A stretch of DNA of 64,000 bases from Blautia schinkii DSM 10518. GTDB lineage: Bacteria > Bacillota > Clostridia > Lachnospirales > Lachnospiraceae. The notes beneath the pieces were generated by a model that searched no databases, was not told the DNA's origin, and was given only the letters and a program-made list of their open reading frames with translations. How positions within the stretch are numbered: the first letter of the stretch is position 1; every line of letters starts with the position of its first letter. Both the position numbers and the translations under genes were made by a program. Location of the stretch: contig JNKJ01000011.1 of the NCBI GenBank assembly GCA_000702025.1, positions 62,001 to 126,000 of the forward strand. Direction: 5' to 3'. Of the stretch, positions 17,477 to 24,824 are shown piece after piece.

Positions 17477-17768
17477 AAAAATCACCGCCCTTTTTCTCCG
17501 CCCATTTGACGGACAGATGGATCAGGGCCGCATGCTGTTCCTCCGGGGTAAGACTGTTTAGGAATTCCAGCAGCGATACCTCGTCATCCCTGGCCCGTTC
17601 CTTTGCTTTGCACTCATCGCAGATCTTTTCCCGTTTTACTACTACGGTGCGGTCATCCTGCTCGGTGAAGGACAGAATGTCATTGTAGGCAAAGCCCACA
17701 CGCTTGCGGATTTCAAAGGGGATGGTAATGCGCCCCCGTTTACCGAGGACACGGTACATCGGCCCCAT
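17469..17768 (-). CDS. AbrB/SpoVT-type transcription regulator
   Basis: Protein of 99 residues with an N-terminal swapped-hairpin AbrB domain (YRVLGKRGRITIPFEIRKRVGFAYNDILSF), then a CDECKAKE motif. The C-terminal helical part (LLEFLNSLTPEEQHAALIHLSVKWAEKK) is typical of the element-borne members. It probably controls element genes as a dimer. The start has GAGGTGTTCTG upstream. It abuts the preceding small gene at 17768 and overlaps the DUF3849 gene, so it is translationally linked. Confidence 0.85.
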   Translation of the reverse strand: MGPMYRVLGKRGRITIPFEIRKRVGFAYNDILSFTEQDDRTVVVKREKICDECKAKERARDDEVSLLEFLNSLTPEEQHAALIHLSVKWAEKKGGDFYG

Positions 17769-17986
17769 CAGAACACCTCACTTTCCTCGCAAGCATCCGC
17801 ATGAGGGCAGTTCTCACAATCGCCATCGCAGGCGATATCGTCTTCCATGCCATCCATCACTTCAATGACGATCCGGCCCTCCGAGGCGGAGTAACGAAGC
17901 AGCGACAGCGGCTCGATGCCGGAGGCCATGAACAGATCGGCGGGTACAGGCATGAAAATAAATCCCTTTACGATTTTTTCTTGCAT
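17768..17986 (-). CDS. Small Cys-cluster protein
   Basis: Protein of 72 residues starting MQEKIVKGFIFMPVPADLF. The middle (IEPLSLLRYSASEGRIVIEVM) is beta-rich. The C-terminal cluster CDGDCENCPHADAC looks metal-binding. Homologues, as I recall them, sit beside AbrB-like regulators in related elements, suggesting a functional pair. Start choice rests on GGAGTG upstream of the ATG at 17986. The next upstream ATG (17998) is possible. It overlaps the adenine methylase end by ~19 bases. Confidence 0.6.
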   Translation of the reverse strand: MQEKIVKGFIFMPVPADLFMASGIEPLSLLRYSASEGRIVIEVMDGMEDDIACDGDCENCPHADACEESEVF

Positions 17987-18939
17987 GATATGATACACTC
18001 CTTTAAGGTTTTTTCGTAATCGAAGCTGGGATCGGAAAACAGCGTCATCTGATGCGGTTTCCGGCGCTCCCTCTCATACAGGTCATAGTTGCCGATGAGC
18101 AGCTCCGGGAATTCCTTGCCCGCCTCGTATTTCTGCACCATGGAGTGGATACGCTTAAAATCAAAGAATTCCGATCCCCGGTACAGATCCCGGATTTCCG
18201 GGCAGTCGTTGTAGGACACCAGCCATTTGCCTTTCGCATCCGCCAGGGCGCTTTGAAGCCGCACATGATCCTCCCAGGTAAATCCGCACTCATACACATA
18301 CTCGCTGCTGAAATAGGGCGGATCACAGTAAAAGAAGGCATCCGGGCGGTCATAATGGCTGATCAGCACTTCAAAGTCCTGATTTTCGATGACAGCGTTC
18401 TCCATGCGGATGCTGAAATCCTGGATCAGCCCGAACAGGCTCCGAACGGAGAAGGGCTGGCAGGCGAAGCTCTTTCCCGAACTGGAATAGCTGTAGCGGA
18501 TGAGTTTTAGGAACATCACTGCCCGGCGCAGATCGTAATCATGCATGGCTTTTTTATACAGCTCCCGGATTTCCTCCGCCTTGATCTCCGGCAGGACAAT
18601 GGTGGTCAGATCCAGCTCCTGATTCAAGAACTCATCCGTGAATTCTTCCTTCTGGAAGAACTTTTTTAAGACCAGGAAATCATCCCTGGCGTTTAAGGGC
18701 AGAAATCCCAGCTCCCGGATAAAGGACAGAGGCCGGTCACGCATACAGCGGAACAGGTTTACCAGGTTCCCATTGTAGTCGTTGTAAACCTCAAATTTAT
18801 CCGGCTCGGCCTTTCCAAGCAGCACTGCGCCAGAACCGCCAAAGGGTTCAATATACCGCTCATAGCGGATCGGGAACAGCGCATAGAGAATGTGGAGGAT
18901 GGACGTTTTATTGCCCACCCAGCTCACAGGTGTTTTGAT
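17968..18939 (-). CDS. Orphan Dam-like DNA adenine methyltransferase (D12 class)
   Basis: N6-adenine methyltransferase, ~323 residues. It has the SAM-binding FGGSGAV preceded by SWVGNKTS, and the catalytic DPPY within FFYCDPPYFSSEYV. There is no restriction enzyme gene beside it, so it probably protects element DNA or regulates it. Start uncertain: the two GTG codons at 18948 and 18945 touch the GGAGG ribosome site. The codon 8 bases after it is ATC (18939), where homologues, as I recall them, begin MKTPVSWVG. If ATC is not used the GTG at 18948 is the alternative. It overlaps the small Cys-cluster gene downstream. Confidence 0.88.
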   Translation of the reverse strand: MKTPVSWVGNKTSILHILYALFPIRYERYIEPFGGSGAVLLGKAEPDKFEVYNDYNGNLVNLFRCMRDRPLSFIRELGFLPLNARDDFLVLKKFFQKEEFTDEFLNQELDLTTIVLPEIKAEEIRELYKKAMHDYDLRRAVMFLKLIRYSYSSSGKSFACQPFSVRSLFGLIQDFSIRMENAVIENQDFEVLISHYDRPDAFFYCDPPYFSSEYVYECGFTWEDHVRLQSALADAKGKWLVSYNDCPEIRDLYRGSEFFDFKRIHSMVQKYEAGKEFPELLIGNYDLYERERRKPHQMTLFSDPSFDYEKTLKECIISCKKKS

Positions 18940-19038
18940 ATTCACCACCTCCTTGGCGGCACCAACCGCCCGGAAAGCAAGAAAGCCGGTGCCAACCGTC
19001 TTAAAGGGCGATTGATACCGGCGTAATTTTAGCGATAC

Positions 19039-19146
19039 TTAAAGTTTTGGCATATCCCGGTCAGCGCGGGATGCCGCTTGGCAGAGACATAAAACCACAA
19101 TCCCCATGATCCCTCCAACCACAGTTCCAGATAAAAATGCAGCCAT
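19039..19146 (-). CDS. DUF3789-like single-pass membrane peptide
   Basis: A 35-residue protein (MAAFLSGTVVGGIMGIVVLC then LCQAASRADRDMPKL). One transmembrane helix with a GG motif is followed by a short polar tail, as in the DUF3789 family common in clostridial elements. The ATG at 19146 has GGAGAGG ten bases upstream. It lies between the 193-residue gene and the adenine methylase. Function unknown. Confidence 0.7.
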   Translation of the reverse strand: MAAFLSGTVVGGIMGIVVLCLCQAASRADRDMPKL

Positions 19147-19177
19147 CTTTCTTCACCTCTCCTTCGTTTCAAATGGT

Positions 19178-19759
19178 TTATAAGTCCATGTCCATCCCTT
19201 CCCCGAAGTCTTCATCCGTCTCATCGATAGAAGTGATATTGACATAGTCTCCGATAATTACCAGGGCCTTATCATAGCTGCCGGATTCCATAATGCGGCT
19301 CCGCATTTCCCTGGCTTGTTCCTCCATGCCATGTTCCTTGAGTGTCCGGCTGGCAATCCCCATCAGGTTAAAGATGTTTCCGTTCTGCCCAATGAGAGGG
19401 CAGTCCGGCTTTTGTGCCGGGGTGTTTTCTTCCAAAGGGCCGCCCAGCCGGTTATCCACGTAGTCAGAACACCACATGCTCCCGAACTGCTCACGGGTGT
19501 TCAAGCGCCAGATTGCCAGCTTTCCCATGTCCAGCTTGACATCGTCAAAGGGGAGAAACAGGTTGGTCAGGCCCTGATGTTCAAAAACAGAAGCCTGTTC
19601 AAACCGGCTCCCGTCCAGCAGAATATTTTCCTCCGTCAGCATGTCATTGATGCCGGTTACCCATTCCTGCAGATCCCCGCCGCAGCCCTGAAGGATCAGC
19701 CCTTCCGAAGTATCCGGACGCCGGAGCTGCTCGGCTTTGATTTTAGTGATTGTTGCCAT
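19178..19759 (-). CDS. Uncharacterised ICE accessory protein
   Basis: Protein of 193 residues with no recognised family. A Gly-rich stretch (LILQGCGGDLQEWV) lies near the N-terminus and an acidic C-terminus ends FGEGMDMDL, a shared tail. No signal peptide or membrane segment. It overlaps the preceding small membrane-protein gene by 17 bases. The start has GAAGGATTC upstream. Confidence 0.55.
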   Translation of the reverse strand: MATITKIKAEQLRRPDTSEGLILQGCGGDLQEWVTGINDMLTEENILLDGSRFEQASVFEHQGLTNLFLPFDDVKLDMGKLAIWRLNTREQFGSMWCSDYVDNRLGGPLEENTPAQKPDCPLIGQNGNIFNLMGIASRTLKEHGMEEQAREMRSRIMESGSYDKALVIIGDYVNITSIDETDEDFGEGMDMDL

Positions 19760-19946
19760 GAATCCTTCTCTCCATTTCTGTTTGGTTTATGATCGCCTGC
19801 GTTTCATTCAGGCGCTTACTCAATTTTTCAATCTCCGCAGCGGTTTCCCGCTGATATTCCCGATAACTGAACAGGGCCATGGCTGCCAGGGCGGTAATCG
19901 CCGCTCCCAGGATCAGGCCCAGGACAAAATCCAGAGCAAACATCAT
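19743..19946 (-). CDS. Small membrane protein with coiled coil
   Basis: Protein of 67 residues: a hydrophobic N-terminal segment (~3-25, rich in Gly and Ala) followed by a charged helix with heptad character (YQRETAAEIEKLSKRLNETQ). Probably a single-pass membrane protein with a cytoplasmic helix. No family assigned. The start has GGAGGAATACAGTA upstream. Its ATG abuts the stop of the ArdA/LPD-like gene, and its end overlaps the next gene. Confidence 0.6.
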   Translation of the reverse strand: MMFALDFVLGLILGAAITALAAMALFSYREYQRETAAEIEKLSKRLNETQAIINQTEMERRIHGNNH

Positions 19947-21532
19947 TACTGTATTCCTCCCATCTGCGGGGCAGAGTCTTCCTCCTGGGCATCCGTCTGG
20001 GTGAAATCCGTTTGCAGGAATTCCTCCGGTGTCAGGTCATAGCCAAGGAAGTTCGGACTGGTATCGTCATCGAATACAAAATATTCCTGTCCGCCAAAAT
20101 CCAGCGGCGCTTTAGTCAGGATCGTACCAGCGTAATTTGCCGCCACGTTCCTTTCAATGGTGGCAAAAGCCAGATTTTCTCCTTCCCGCAGGTCATAGCG
20201 GTAAAGCCCATCCGGAAGCTCCTGCTCGGTCACCCGGCCATTGGTAAACAGGGCGGTCTGCCCAAGCACCTCCACCACCTCCAGCTTTTCATCGGTCAGG
20301 GCCTGGACGGATAATTCCCTGGACGGCTCCCCGTAGGGAACCAATTCATACAGGGAATGCCCTGGGGCCGATAGGATTCCGTATTCTGTCTGTGCTGCGT
20401 CCAGCTTCTGCAGCAATCTGGCTCCTTCGGCCTGCGTTGCAATGGTGGACAGCCACCTCCGATCCATGCGGGTGTCCAGGTGATGGGACAGATACTCTTT
20501 GAAAAAGTCCGCCTCATCACAGGGCAAAGGCGTGAATTCATACTCTGGAAGATGAGCGGCAAGCTCCAATGCCTTTTCCATCGTCAGGTGCGGCTCGGCC
20601 TCCAGCACCGCCTTATATTTGATCTGATCCGGTTCGGACATGGCCTGATACTGCATGGCAATCTGGTTCAACCGGGCAAAGTGATCCATGTTACTGTAGA
20701 CCTGGTTATCAATCTGCGGGATGGCGGAATCCATGTCATAATAAACGCAGTCCTCCATACATATCTCATTTTGAGCATGCGCGATTTCCTCCGCCTTTTC
20801 CGGCGAGATGGGCAAGCTGATCCACTCGGCATTTCCAATGGTTTCCTCTGGATCGTCCATGGGCGTCTGTGCCACCAAAAGCCGGAACACGGTATCCTCC
20901 GGTTCTTCCTTCATTTCCGGCAGATGGGTTCCATCATAGATCTCAGCCAGCTCGTATGCCCCGGCTACCACGTAGCAGCCATCCACGAACACGCCGCCAT
21001 CATTTTCCCTCTGCATTTTCCCGATCTGTGCCAAATCCAGCAGATAGAGGGAGGACTCAGGGATAGCGTTTACATCTTCATTCAGCTCATTCTCGATGAC
21101 AAACCGCCCCAGGGCTTCATCATCGCCGACATTCGAGGCGATCATGACTGCATCCAGTCCATAGGTCAGGTTGATCAGATCCTTCATGGGGATTCCGTTC
21201 TCATACCGGACATCTTCCATCCGGTGGCGGAATACGCCTTTCAGAAGCAGGATATCCTCATCCGGCATGGATGCCAGCCGGCGGGCAAAAAAGTTTAGCT
21301 CCGGAAGCGTGGGAGCGATCAGGATAGTATCGGCCAGCTCCGGGAGTTTTGGGCTTTCCCGGATGCTCACGTTGAAAGAGGGGGCTGGATTTTCTGTAGC
21401 CCGGAGTCTCTGGAGAGCATCCTGAATGCGGCCGCCCATGGCAGGAAGGTCTAAGACCGTAAAATAAACGCCGCTCCGGTCAGCATTTTCTGTGACCACT
21501 TCAATCTGTAAGGTTTTTTTATCGGGTTCCAT
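19946..21532 (-). CDS. ArdA-like / LPD-domain polyvalent-type protein
   Basis: Protein of 528 residues. Residues ~70-200 (TLPELNFFARRLASM, LINLTYGLDAVMIA, DDEALGRFVIENEL) resemble the region annotated as antirestriction ArdA-like in clostridial elements. Residues ~430-500 (ALFTNGRVTEQELPDGLYRYDLREG, ANYAGTILTKAPLDF) match a large-polyvalent-protein-associated domain, LPD28-like to my reading. Such modular proteins are thought to counter host defences during transfer. The middle ~200 residues are unassigned. The C-terminus is acidic and ends SAPQMGGIQ. The start at 21532 has GGAACA upstream. Confidence 0.65.
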   Translation of the reverse strand: MEPDKKTLQIEVVTENADRSGVYFTVLDLPAMGGRIQDALQRLRATENPAPSFNVSIRESPKLPELADTILIAPTLPELNFFARRLASMPDEDILLLKGVFRHRMEDVRYENGIPMKDLINLTYGLDAVMIASNVGDDEALGRFVIENELNEDVNAIPESSLYLLDLAQIGKMQRENDGGVFVDGCYVVAGAYELAEIYDGTHLPEMKEEPEDTVFRLLVAQTPMDDPEETIGNAEWISLPISPEKAEEIAHAQNEICMEDCVYYDMDSAIPQIDNQVYSNMDHFARLNQIAMQYQAMSEPDQIKYKAVLEAEPHLTMEKALELAAHLPEYEFTPLPCDEADFFKEYLSHHLDTRMDRRWLSTIATQAEGARLLQKLDAAQTEYGILSAPGHSLYELVPYGEPSRELSVQALTDEKLEVVEVLGQTALFTNGRVTEQELPDGLYRYDLREGENLAFATIERNVAANYAGTILTKAPLDFGGQEYFVFDDDTSPNFLGYDLTPEEFLQTDFTQTDAQEEDSAPQMGGIQ

Positions 21533-21556
21533 TGTTCCATCTCCATTTCTTCTTTC

Positions 21557-22273
21557 TTATAGCTGCATCTCCGGCGTTTCATCCTGCCCATCCGAGAGCG
21601 CACGGTTTACCATTTCCTGAAACCGCTCCGGATCATCGCAGATAGCCTTGAACGCAAGCCCCATGCGTTCCAGCAGAGCGGCGTCCGGACAGTAGCAGTA
21701 AAATCCTCCGGCCTCGCTGTCAAACTCAATGCTTTGCAATCCGGTATCTTCCTGAAAGGCGGCCTGGAAAACTTTTTCCCATTCGTAGCCGCTCCCATGG
21801 GTATACAGGTCAAAGGAATTCTTTACTTCTTCGCCATGTTCCTTGGCGAACCGGTTAAACGCCGCCTGCCCGTAATTCTCATAGGGTTCCTGCAGAAAAG
21901 AAAAAGGGAGGGACAGCCCATATTTTCCGTTGCCGCATTGATACAGTTCAAATGGATCCAGACGCTTATTGACTTCCTTCAGGCGCTCGTCCTCCGGGCT
22001 GGGTTCCTCATCTACCTCCATAGTGCCATCCAGCTCCATCTGCATGGGGATCAACACCTTCAGCAGTGCCTCACGATATTCCATGTCGGCAATCCGGTCA
22101 ATATAGATGCCAAAAGTGTTCAGAAAATAGGAACCATCCTCCTGGGTGATCAGCAGGTCGCTTTCCAGCCCCTGGGTGCAGATAAAATCCGCCACCTCCT
22201 GAATGCTGTGCAGCTCCTGATTTCCCTGGCTGGAATGCCCAATGAGAAGGGGATATTTTCCTTCGATGTTCAT
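21557..22273 (-). CDS. Uncharacterised ICE accessory protein
   Basis: Protein of 238 residues, acidic and soluble, not recognised. The N-terminal ~75 residues appear to be a compact alpha/beta domain, and the C-terminal ~120 residues (FELYQCGNGKYGLSLPFSFL onward) a second one. The start has GGAGGAATG upstream and overlaps the stop of the preceding gene by 4 bases. It ends DETPEMQL, a shared tail. Confidence 0.55.
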   Translation of the reverse strand: MNIEGKYPLLIGHSSQGNQELHSIQEVADFICTQGLESDLLITQEDGSYFLNTFGIYIDRIADMEYREALLKVLIPMQMELDGTMEVDEEPSPEDERLKEVNKRLDPFELYQCGNGKYGLSLPFSFLQEPYENYGQAAFNRFAKEHGEEVKNSFDLYTHGSGYEWEKVFQAAFQEDTGLQSIEFDSEAGGFYCYCPDAALLERMGLAFKAICDDPERFQEMVNRALSDGQDETPEMQL

Positions 22274-22894
22274 GGTTCACATTCCTCCTTTTTTTCTGCC
22301 GGTTCTACGGCTTTCAGACCGAATCTGCGGATTGCCATGGCATTGCAGATGGCGGCGAACTGTTTCGGGGAGATCAGTTCCCGGTCAGCCAGATCCCGGA
22401 TGGTAAGATGCCGGGTTCCCATATATAAATCCTTGGCGGCACAGTAAAGGGGATAAGTGTATTCATTCAGGCCGCACAGTTTCCGGCGGTCAAACCGGAT
22501 GAGGTTCCCATCCACCTGATGCCTCATGATGCGCCAGAGTCTCGGATCGGCGGTAAAAAGATAGAGTGCCGACAGCAGGGCATAATTTTTCCTGTCTTTT
22601 TTCTGGATGGCTATCCGGAAAAGTTTCTGATGGTGACTGCTTAGATAGTTCATGGGCCTCATCTCGCTTTCGATTAGAAGTTCCTCCACTCTTTGCAGGA
22701 AGGGGCGGTATCGGACAGCATGCATGGTATCCGCAATCATCTCCTGATAAGTGGGCGGGGGGCGGTTCCTGCAGACAGATATAAATCTGATCCGGCATAA
22801 CCATGCTCCCATAGCCCTTGGGCTGGAAACCGGGAATCATCTGCATGAGGATCTCCAGCTCACGGAGGGCTTCGGTTTCGGTAAAATACATCAT
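22270..22894 (-). pseudogene. Conserved ICE protein, frameshifted in a C6 run
   Basis: Two overlapping frames together give one protein. The first frame (MMYFTETEALRELEIL, then GYGSMVMPDQIYICLQEPP) runs from 22894 to a run of six C on the coding strand (22757-22762). The second frame continues TYQEMIADTMHAVRYRPFL and runs to 22270. Removing one C restores EPPPPTYQEM, the arrangement I recall for intact homologues. Full length would be ~207 residues, helical, function unknown. Each fragment could still be made, or the run may be an assembly error or a slippage site. The ribosome site AAAGG lies before the ATG-ATG start. It overlaps the next gene by 4 bases. Confidence 0.7.
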
Positions 22895-22910
22895 TCATGG
22901 TTCCTTTCAT

Positions 22911-22944
22911 AAAAAAGGCCCTCGCTTCATCAACAAAGCAAGGG
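22911..22944 (-). terminator. Intrinsic terminator inside the ICE operon
   Basis: Minus strand: CCCTTGCTT, loop of 8, AAGCGAGGG (9-bp stem, one G-T pair), then CCTTTTTTAT. It lies between the 218-residue gene and the frameshifted gene, both minus-strand, about 17 bases before the latter's start. Confidence 0.8.
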
Positions 22945-22955
22945 TGTCATTTCGG

Positions 22956-23612
22956 TTACAGATTCAGTTGTGGGCCATCCTCCGGTTCAAAGGTGGGAGG
23001 ATTTTTCTCAATCTCCGGATAGCCAAACGACAGCTTTTCCGCCAGCTCATCCAGCGCTTTCGACTGCTCAAAGGTGAGGGAGCCGCAGTGATTTCTGGCG
23101 TAGTCCACACAACGATAGAGATTTTCTGCTTCTTCCGGCTGGAACAGGCGTTGTTCCTGGATCAGCCCCGAACGCCGGACGAAAGATTCTTTTGCATATG
23201 CATAATTGGGAGAATAATCGCCGCCGGATACATAGCCGCGCTCTTTATCCTGATCCCATGTGGTAAACATGAACCCGTGGTTTTCACTGTAGGTTCCGGC
23301 CAGGACGATATTCCCATACTCCGCCAGTTTCCGGTAATCATGGACGCCATCCGCATCCATCTGCGGGGCTGCTTCATAAAGGCCCACATACTCACGAATC
23401 TCTCTGGCCTCTTGCTGGATCTGATCATAGAGTTCTGTCTGGCTCAGTGCTTCAAACTGATCCTCATAAAACCGCAAAAAGCCCTCGGAGGTCTGACGAC
23501 AGAATGGAGCGTCTCCGTGAAAAATGTGAAGCAGACCATCCTGATAGCCATAATATCCGGTACACTCTAATTGAGGGAGACGGCGGAACAATTCTGCCTG
23601 ATAGATTGTCAT
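22956..23612 (-). CDS. Uncharacterised ICE accessory protein
   Basis: Protein of 218 residues, not recognised. The central region (YGNIVLAGTYSENHGFMFTTW, then GYVSGGDYSPNYAYAKESF) is beta-rich and recalls DUF domains found in other element proteins. The C-terminus PEDGPQLNL is a shared tail. The start has GAGGTGAATACAGCCG upstream. A strong terminator follows immediately. Confidence 0.55.
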   Translation of the reverse strand: MTIYQAELFRRLPQLECTGYYGYQDGLLHIFHGDAPFCRQTSEGFLRFYEDQFEALSQTELYDQIQQEAREIREYVGLYEAAPQMDADGVHDYRKLAEYGNIVLAGTYSENHGFMFTTWDQDKERGYVSGGDYSPNYAYAKESFVRRSGLIQEQRLFQPEEAENLYRCVDYARNHCGSLTFEQSKALDELAEKLSFGYPEIEKNPPTFEPEDGPQLNL

Positions 23613-23626
23613 CGGCTGTATTCACC

Positions 23627-24382
23627 TCACATTCCCATGGCGAAACCTACATGTTCATCTTCCGATTCATCCTCATCCATGTTTTCATCCTCAATCTCGG
23701 ATTCATCCTCGTATTCGTCCTCCAGGGCTTCTACGGTTTCTTCCTCGCCCTCATCCTCCAGGGTATCTTCGGTTTCTTCTACATCTTCATCCTCCAGGGC
23801 ATCCACTGACATATCTTCATCGTCCTGATCCTCTGACTCGCCTTTTTCCTCTAATGAAGACATCTCATCATCCAGTTCTTCGGCATCAGGGCCTTCCTCA
23901 GATGTCTCCGGTTCTTCCTGATCGGAGATAGACGGTTCCGCTTCATCCATTTCCTCCGCAGAAGAAGCAGTTTCCGTATCTTCCAGTAACTCCTGATCAG
24001 CGTCCAACTGCTCAGTATCCTCCAGTTCCTCTGTATCCTCAAAGTCACCCTGGGCCTCGCCGGTTTCCTGACTCTCAGCCAGATCTCGATCCAGTTCCTG
24101 TTCAATCAGGCCGATGACAAAGTCCTTTTGTGTCATGTTATTGCGGTGCAGATAATCTTTAATCCGCTGGAACAGGCTTTCCGGCACCTGAAATGCCAGT
24201 GTCCTCATTTTCTCCATGTTTTTCCCTTCCTTTTCATCAATTTTAGGATGCAGTTCATCCTGCAAGGCCAGCGTGACAAACTCCGTCATCGTCATCCCGT
24301 GGTCTTGCAGATACTGTGTAATCTCGGCATGCAAAGCCGCATCGACTTTGACCGTAATGCCTTTCTTCCCGTCAGCAGCCAC
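23627..24382 (-). CDS. Tandem ribbon-helix-helix protein with ~140-residue acidic tail
   Basis: Two RHH-like DNA-binding units are present: ITVKVDAALHAEITQYLQDH with TEFVTLALQDEL, and RTLAFQVPESLFQRIKDYLH with KDFVIGLIEQEL. A pair within one chain could replace the usual dimer. From residue ~105 to the end the chain is almost entirely Glu/Asp with Ser, Thr and Ala, ending HVGFAMGM. Acidic tails of this size can mimic DNA or modulate DNA binding. It may be an element regulator, an anti-defence protein or a relaxosome accessory. The start is GTG at 24382, 8 bases after AGAGG. The GTG at 24391 overlaps the ribosome site. Confidence 0.75.
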   Translation of the reverse strand: MAADGKKGITVKVDAALHAEITQYLQDHGMTMTEFVTLALQDELHPKIDEKEGKNMEKMRTLAFQVPESLFQRIKDYLHRNNMTQKDFVIGLIEQELDRDLAESQETGEAQGDFEDTEELEDTEQLDADQELLEDTETASSAEEMDEAEPSISDQEEPETSEEGPDAEELDDEMSSLEEKGESEDQDDEDMSVDALEDEDVEETEDTLEDEGEEETVEALEDEYEDESEIEDENMDEDESEDEHVGFAMGM

Positions 24383-24512
24383 TTTGTTCACCTCTTTCCA
24401 AGAATTTCTGAATTGCCCTTGTTACAATTTCCTCCACAGGCACTTCCTCAATGGCAGCCTGAATCAAAAGCGGCTCCACCAGCGCCTCCGGAATCTCAAT
24501 TTCAATTTCCAA
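24372..24512 (-). CDS. 46-residue RHH-like small protein, TTG start
   Basis: A short ORF starting with TTG at 24512, exactly 8 bases after GGAGG: MEIEIEIPEALVEPLLIQAA then IEEVPVEEIVTRAIQKFLER. A beta strand followed by two helices suggests a small ribbon-helix-helix or antitoxin-like fold. Its end overlaps the start of the tandem RHH gene, so the two are probably co-translated and may act together. Confidence 0.7.
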   Translation of the reverse strand: MEIEIEIPEALVEPLLIQAAIEEVPVEEIVTRAIQKFLERGEQSGC

Positions 24513-24524
24513 ATGATTTACCTC

Positions 24525-24821
24525 CTACATTCCCATGACGGGGCCTTGATCCTCAGTCATGCCGGAGTCCTGTTCCTCTGCCAGTTCTTCCTCTGTCAGC
24601 TTGCGGAACGAGTCCTCACCAGGCACAACACCGAGAGATCTTCCATTGTCAAACGAGCAGTGCAGTGTTCCGATATCATCCACCACTTTGACAGTGCCTC
24701 TTGTCTGATCTTCGACAGGGCAGGGATCTCTGCCCATGCTCAGTAACATGATTCGGGTACCGGGAGGATACTCTGCCTGGTACCGCTTGGCCTGCTGGTG
24801 CAGGCGTTCCCATTCATTCAT
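24525..24821 (-). CDS. DUF4314 domain protein
   Basis: Protein of 98 residues with the DUF4314 core (YPPGTRIMLLSMGRDPCPVE, TRGTVKVVDDIGTLHCSFDNG, VVPGEDSFRKL), a small beta-barrel domain widespread in Firmicute conjugative elements and phages. Function unknown. An acidic C-terminal extension ends DQGPVMGM. The start has GGAGATGTAGCTG upstream. The gap to the neighbouring 122-residue gene is 3 bases. Confidence 0.8.
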   Translation of the reverse strand: MNEWERLHQQAKRYQAEYPPGTRIMLLSMGRDPCPVEDQTRGTVKVVDDIGTLHCSFDNGRSLGVVPGEDSFRKLTEEELAEEQDSGMTEDQGPVMGM

Positions 24822-24824
24822 CAG

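Noticed and set aside
23630..24060. Repetitive DNA that looks like a microsatellite
   Set aside because: The repeats are GAA/GAG/GAT codons encoding the acidic tail of the RHH protein, not an independent repeat array.
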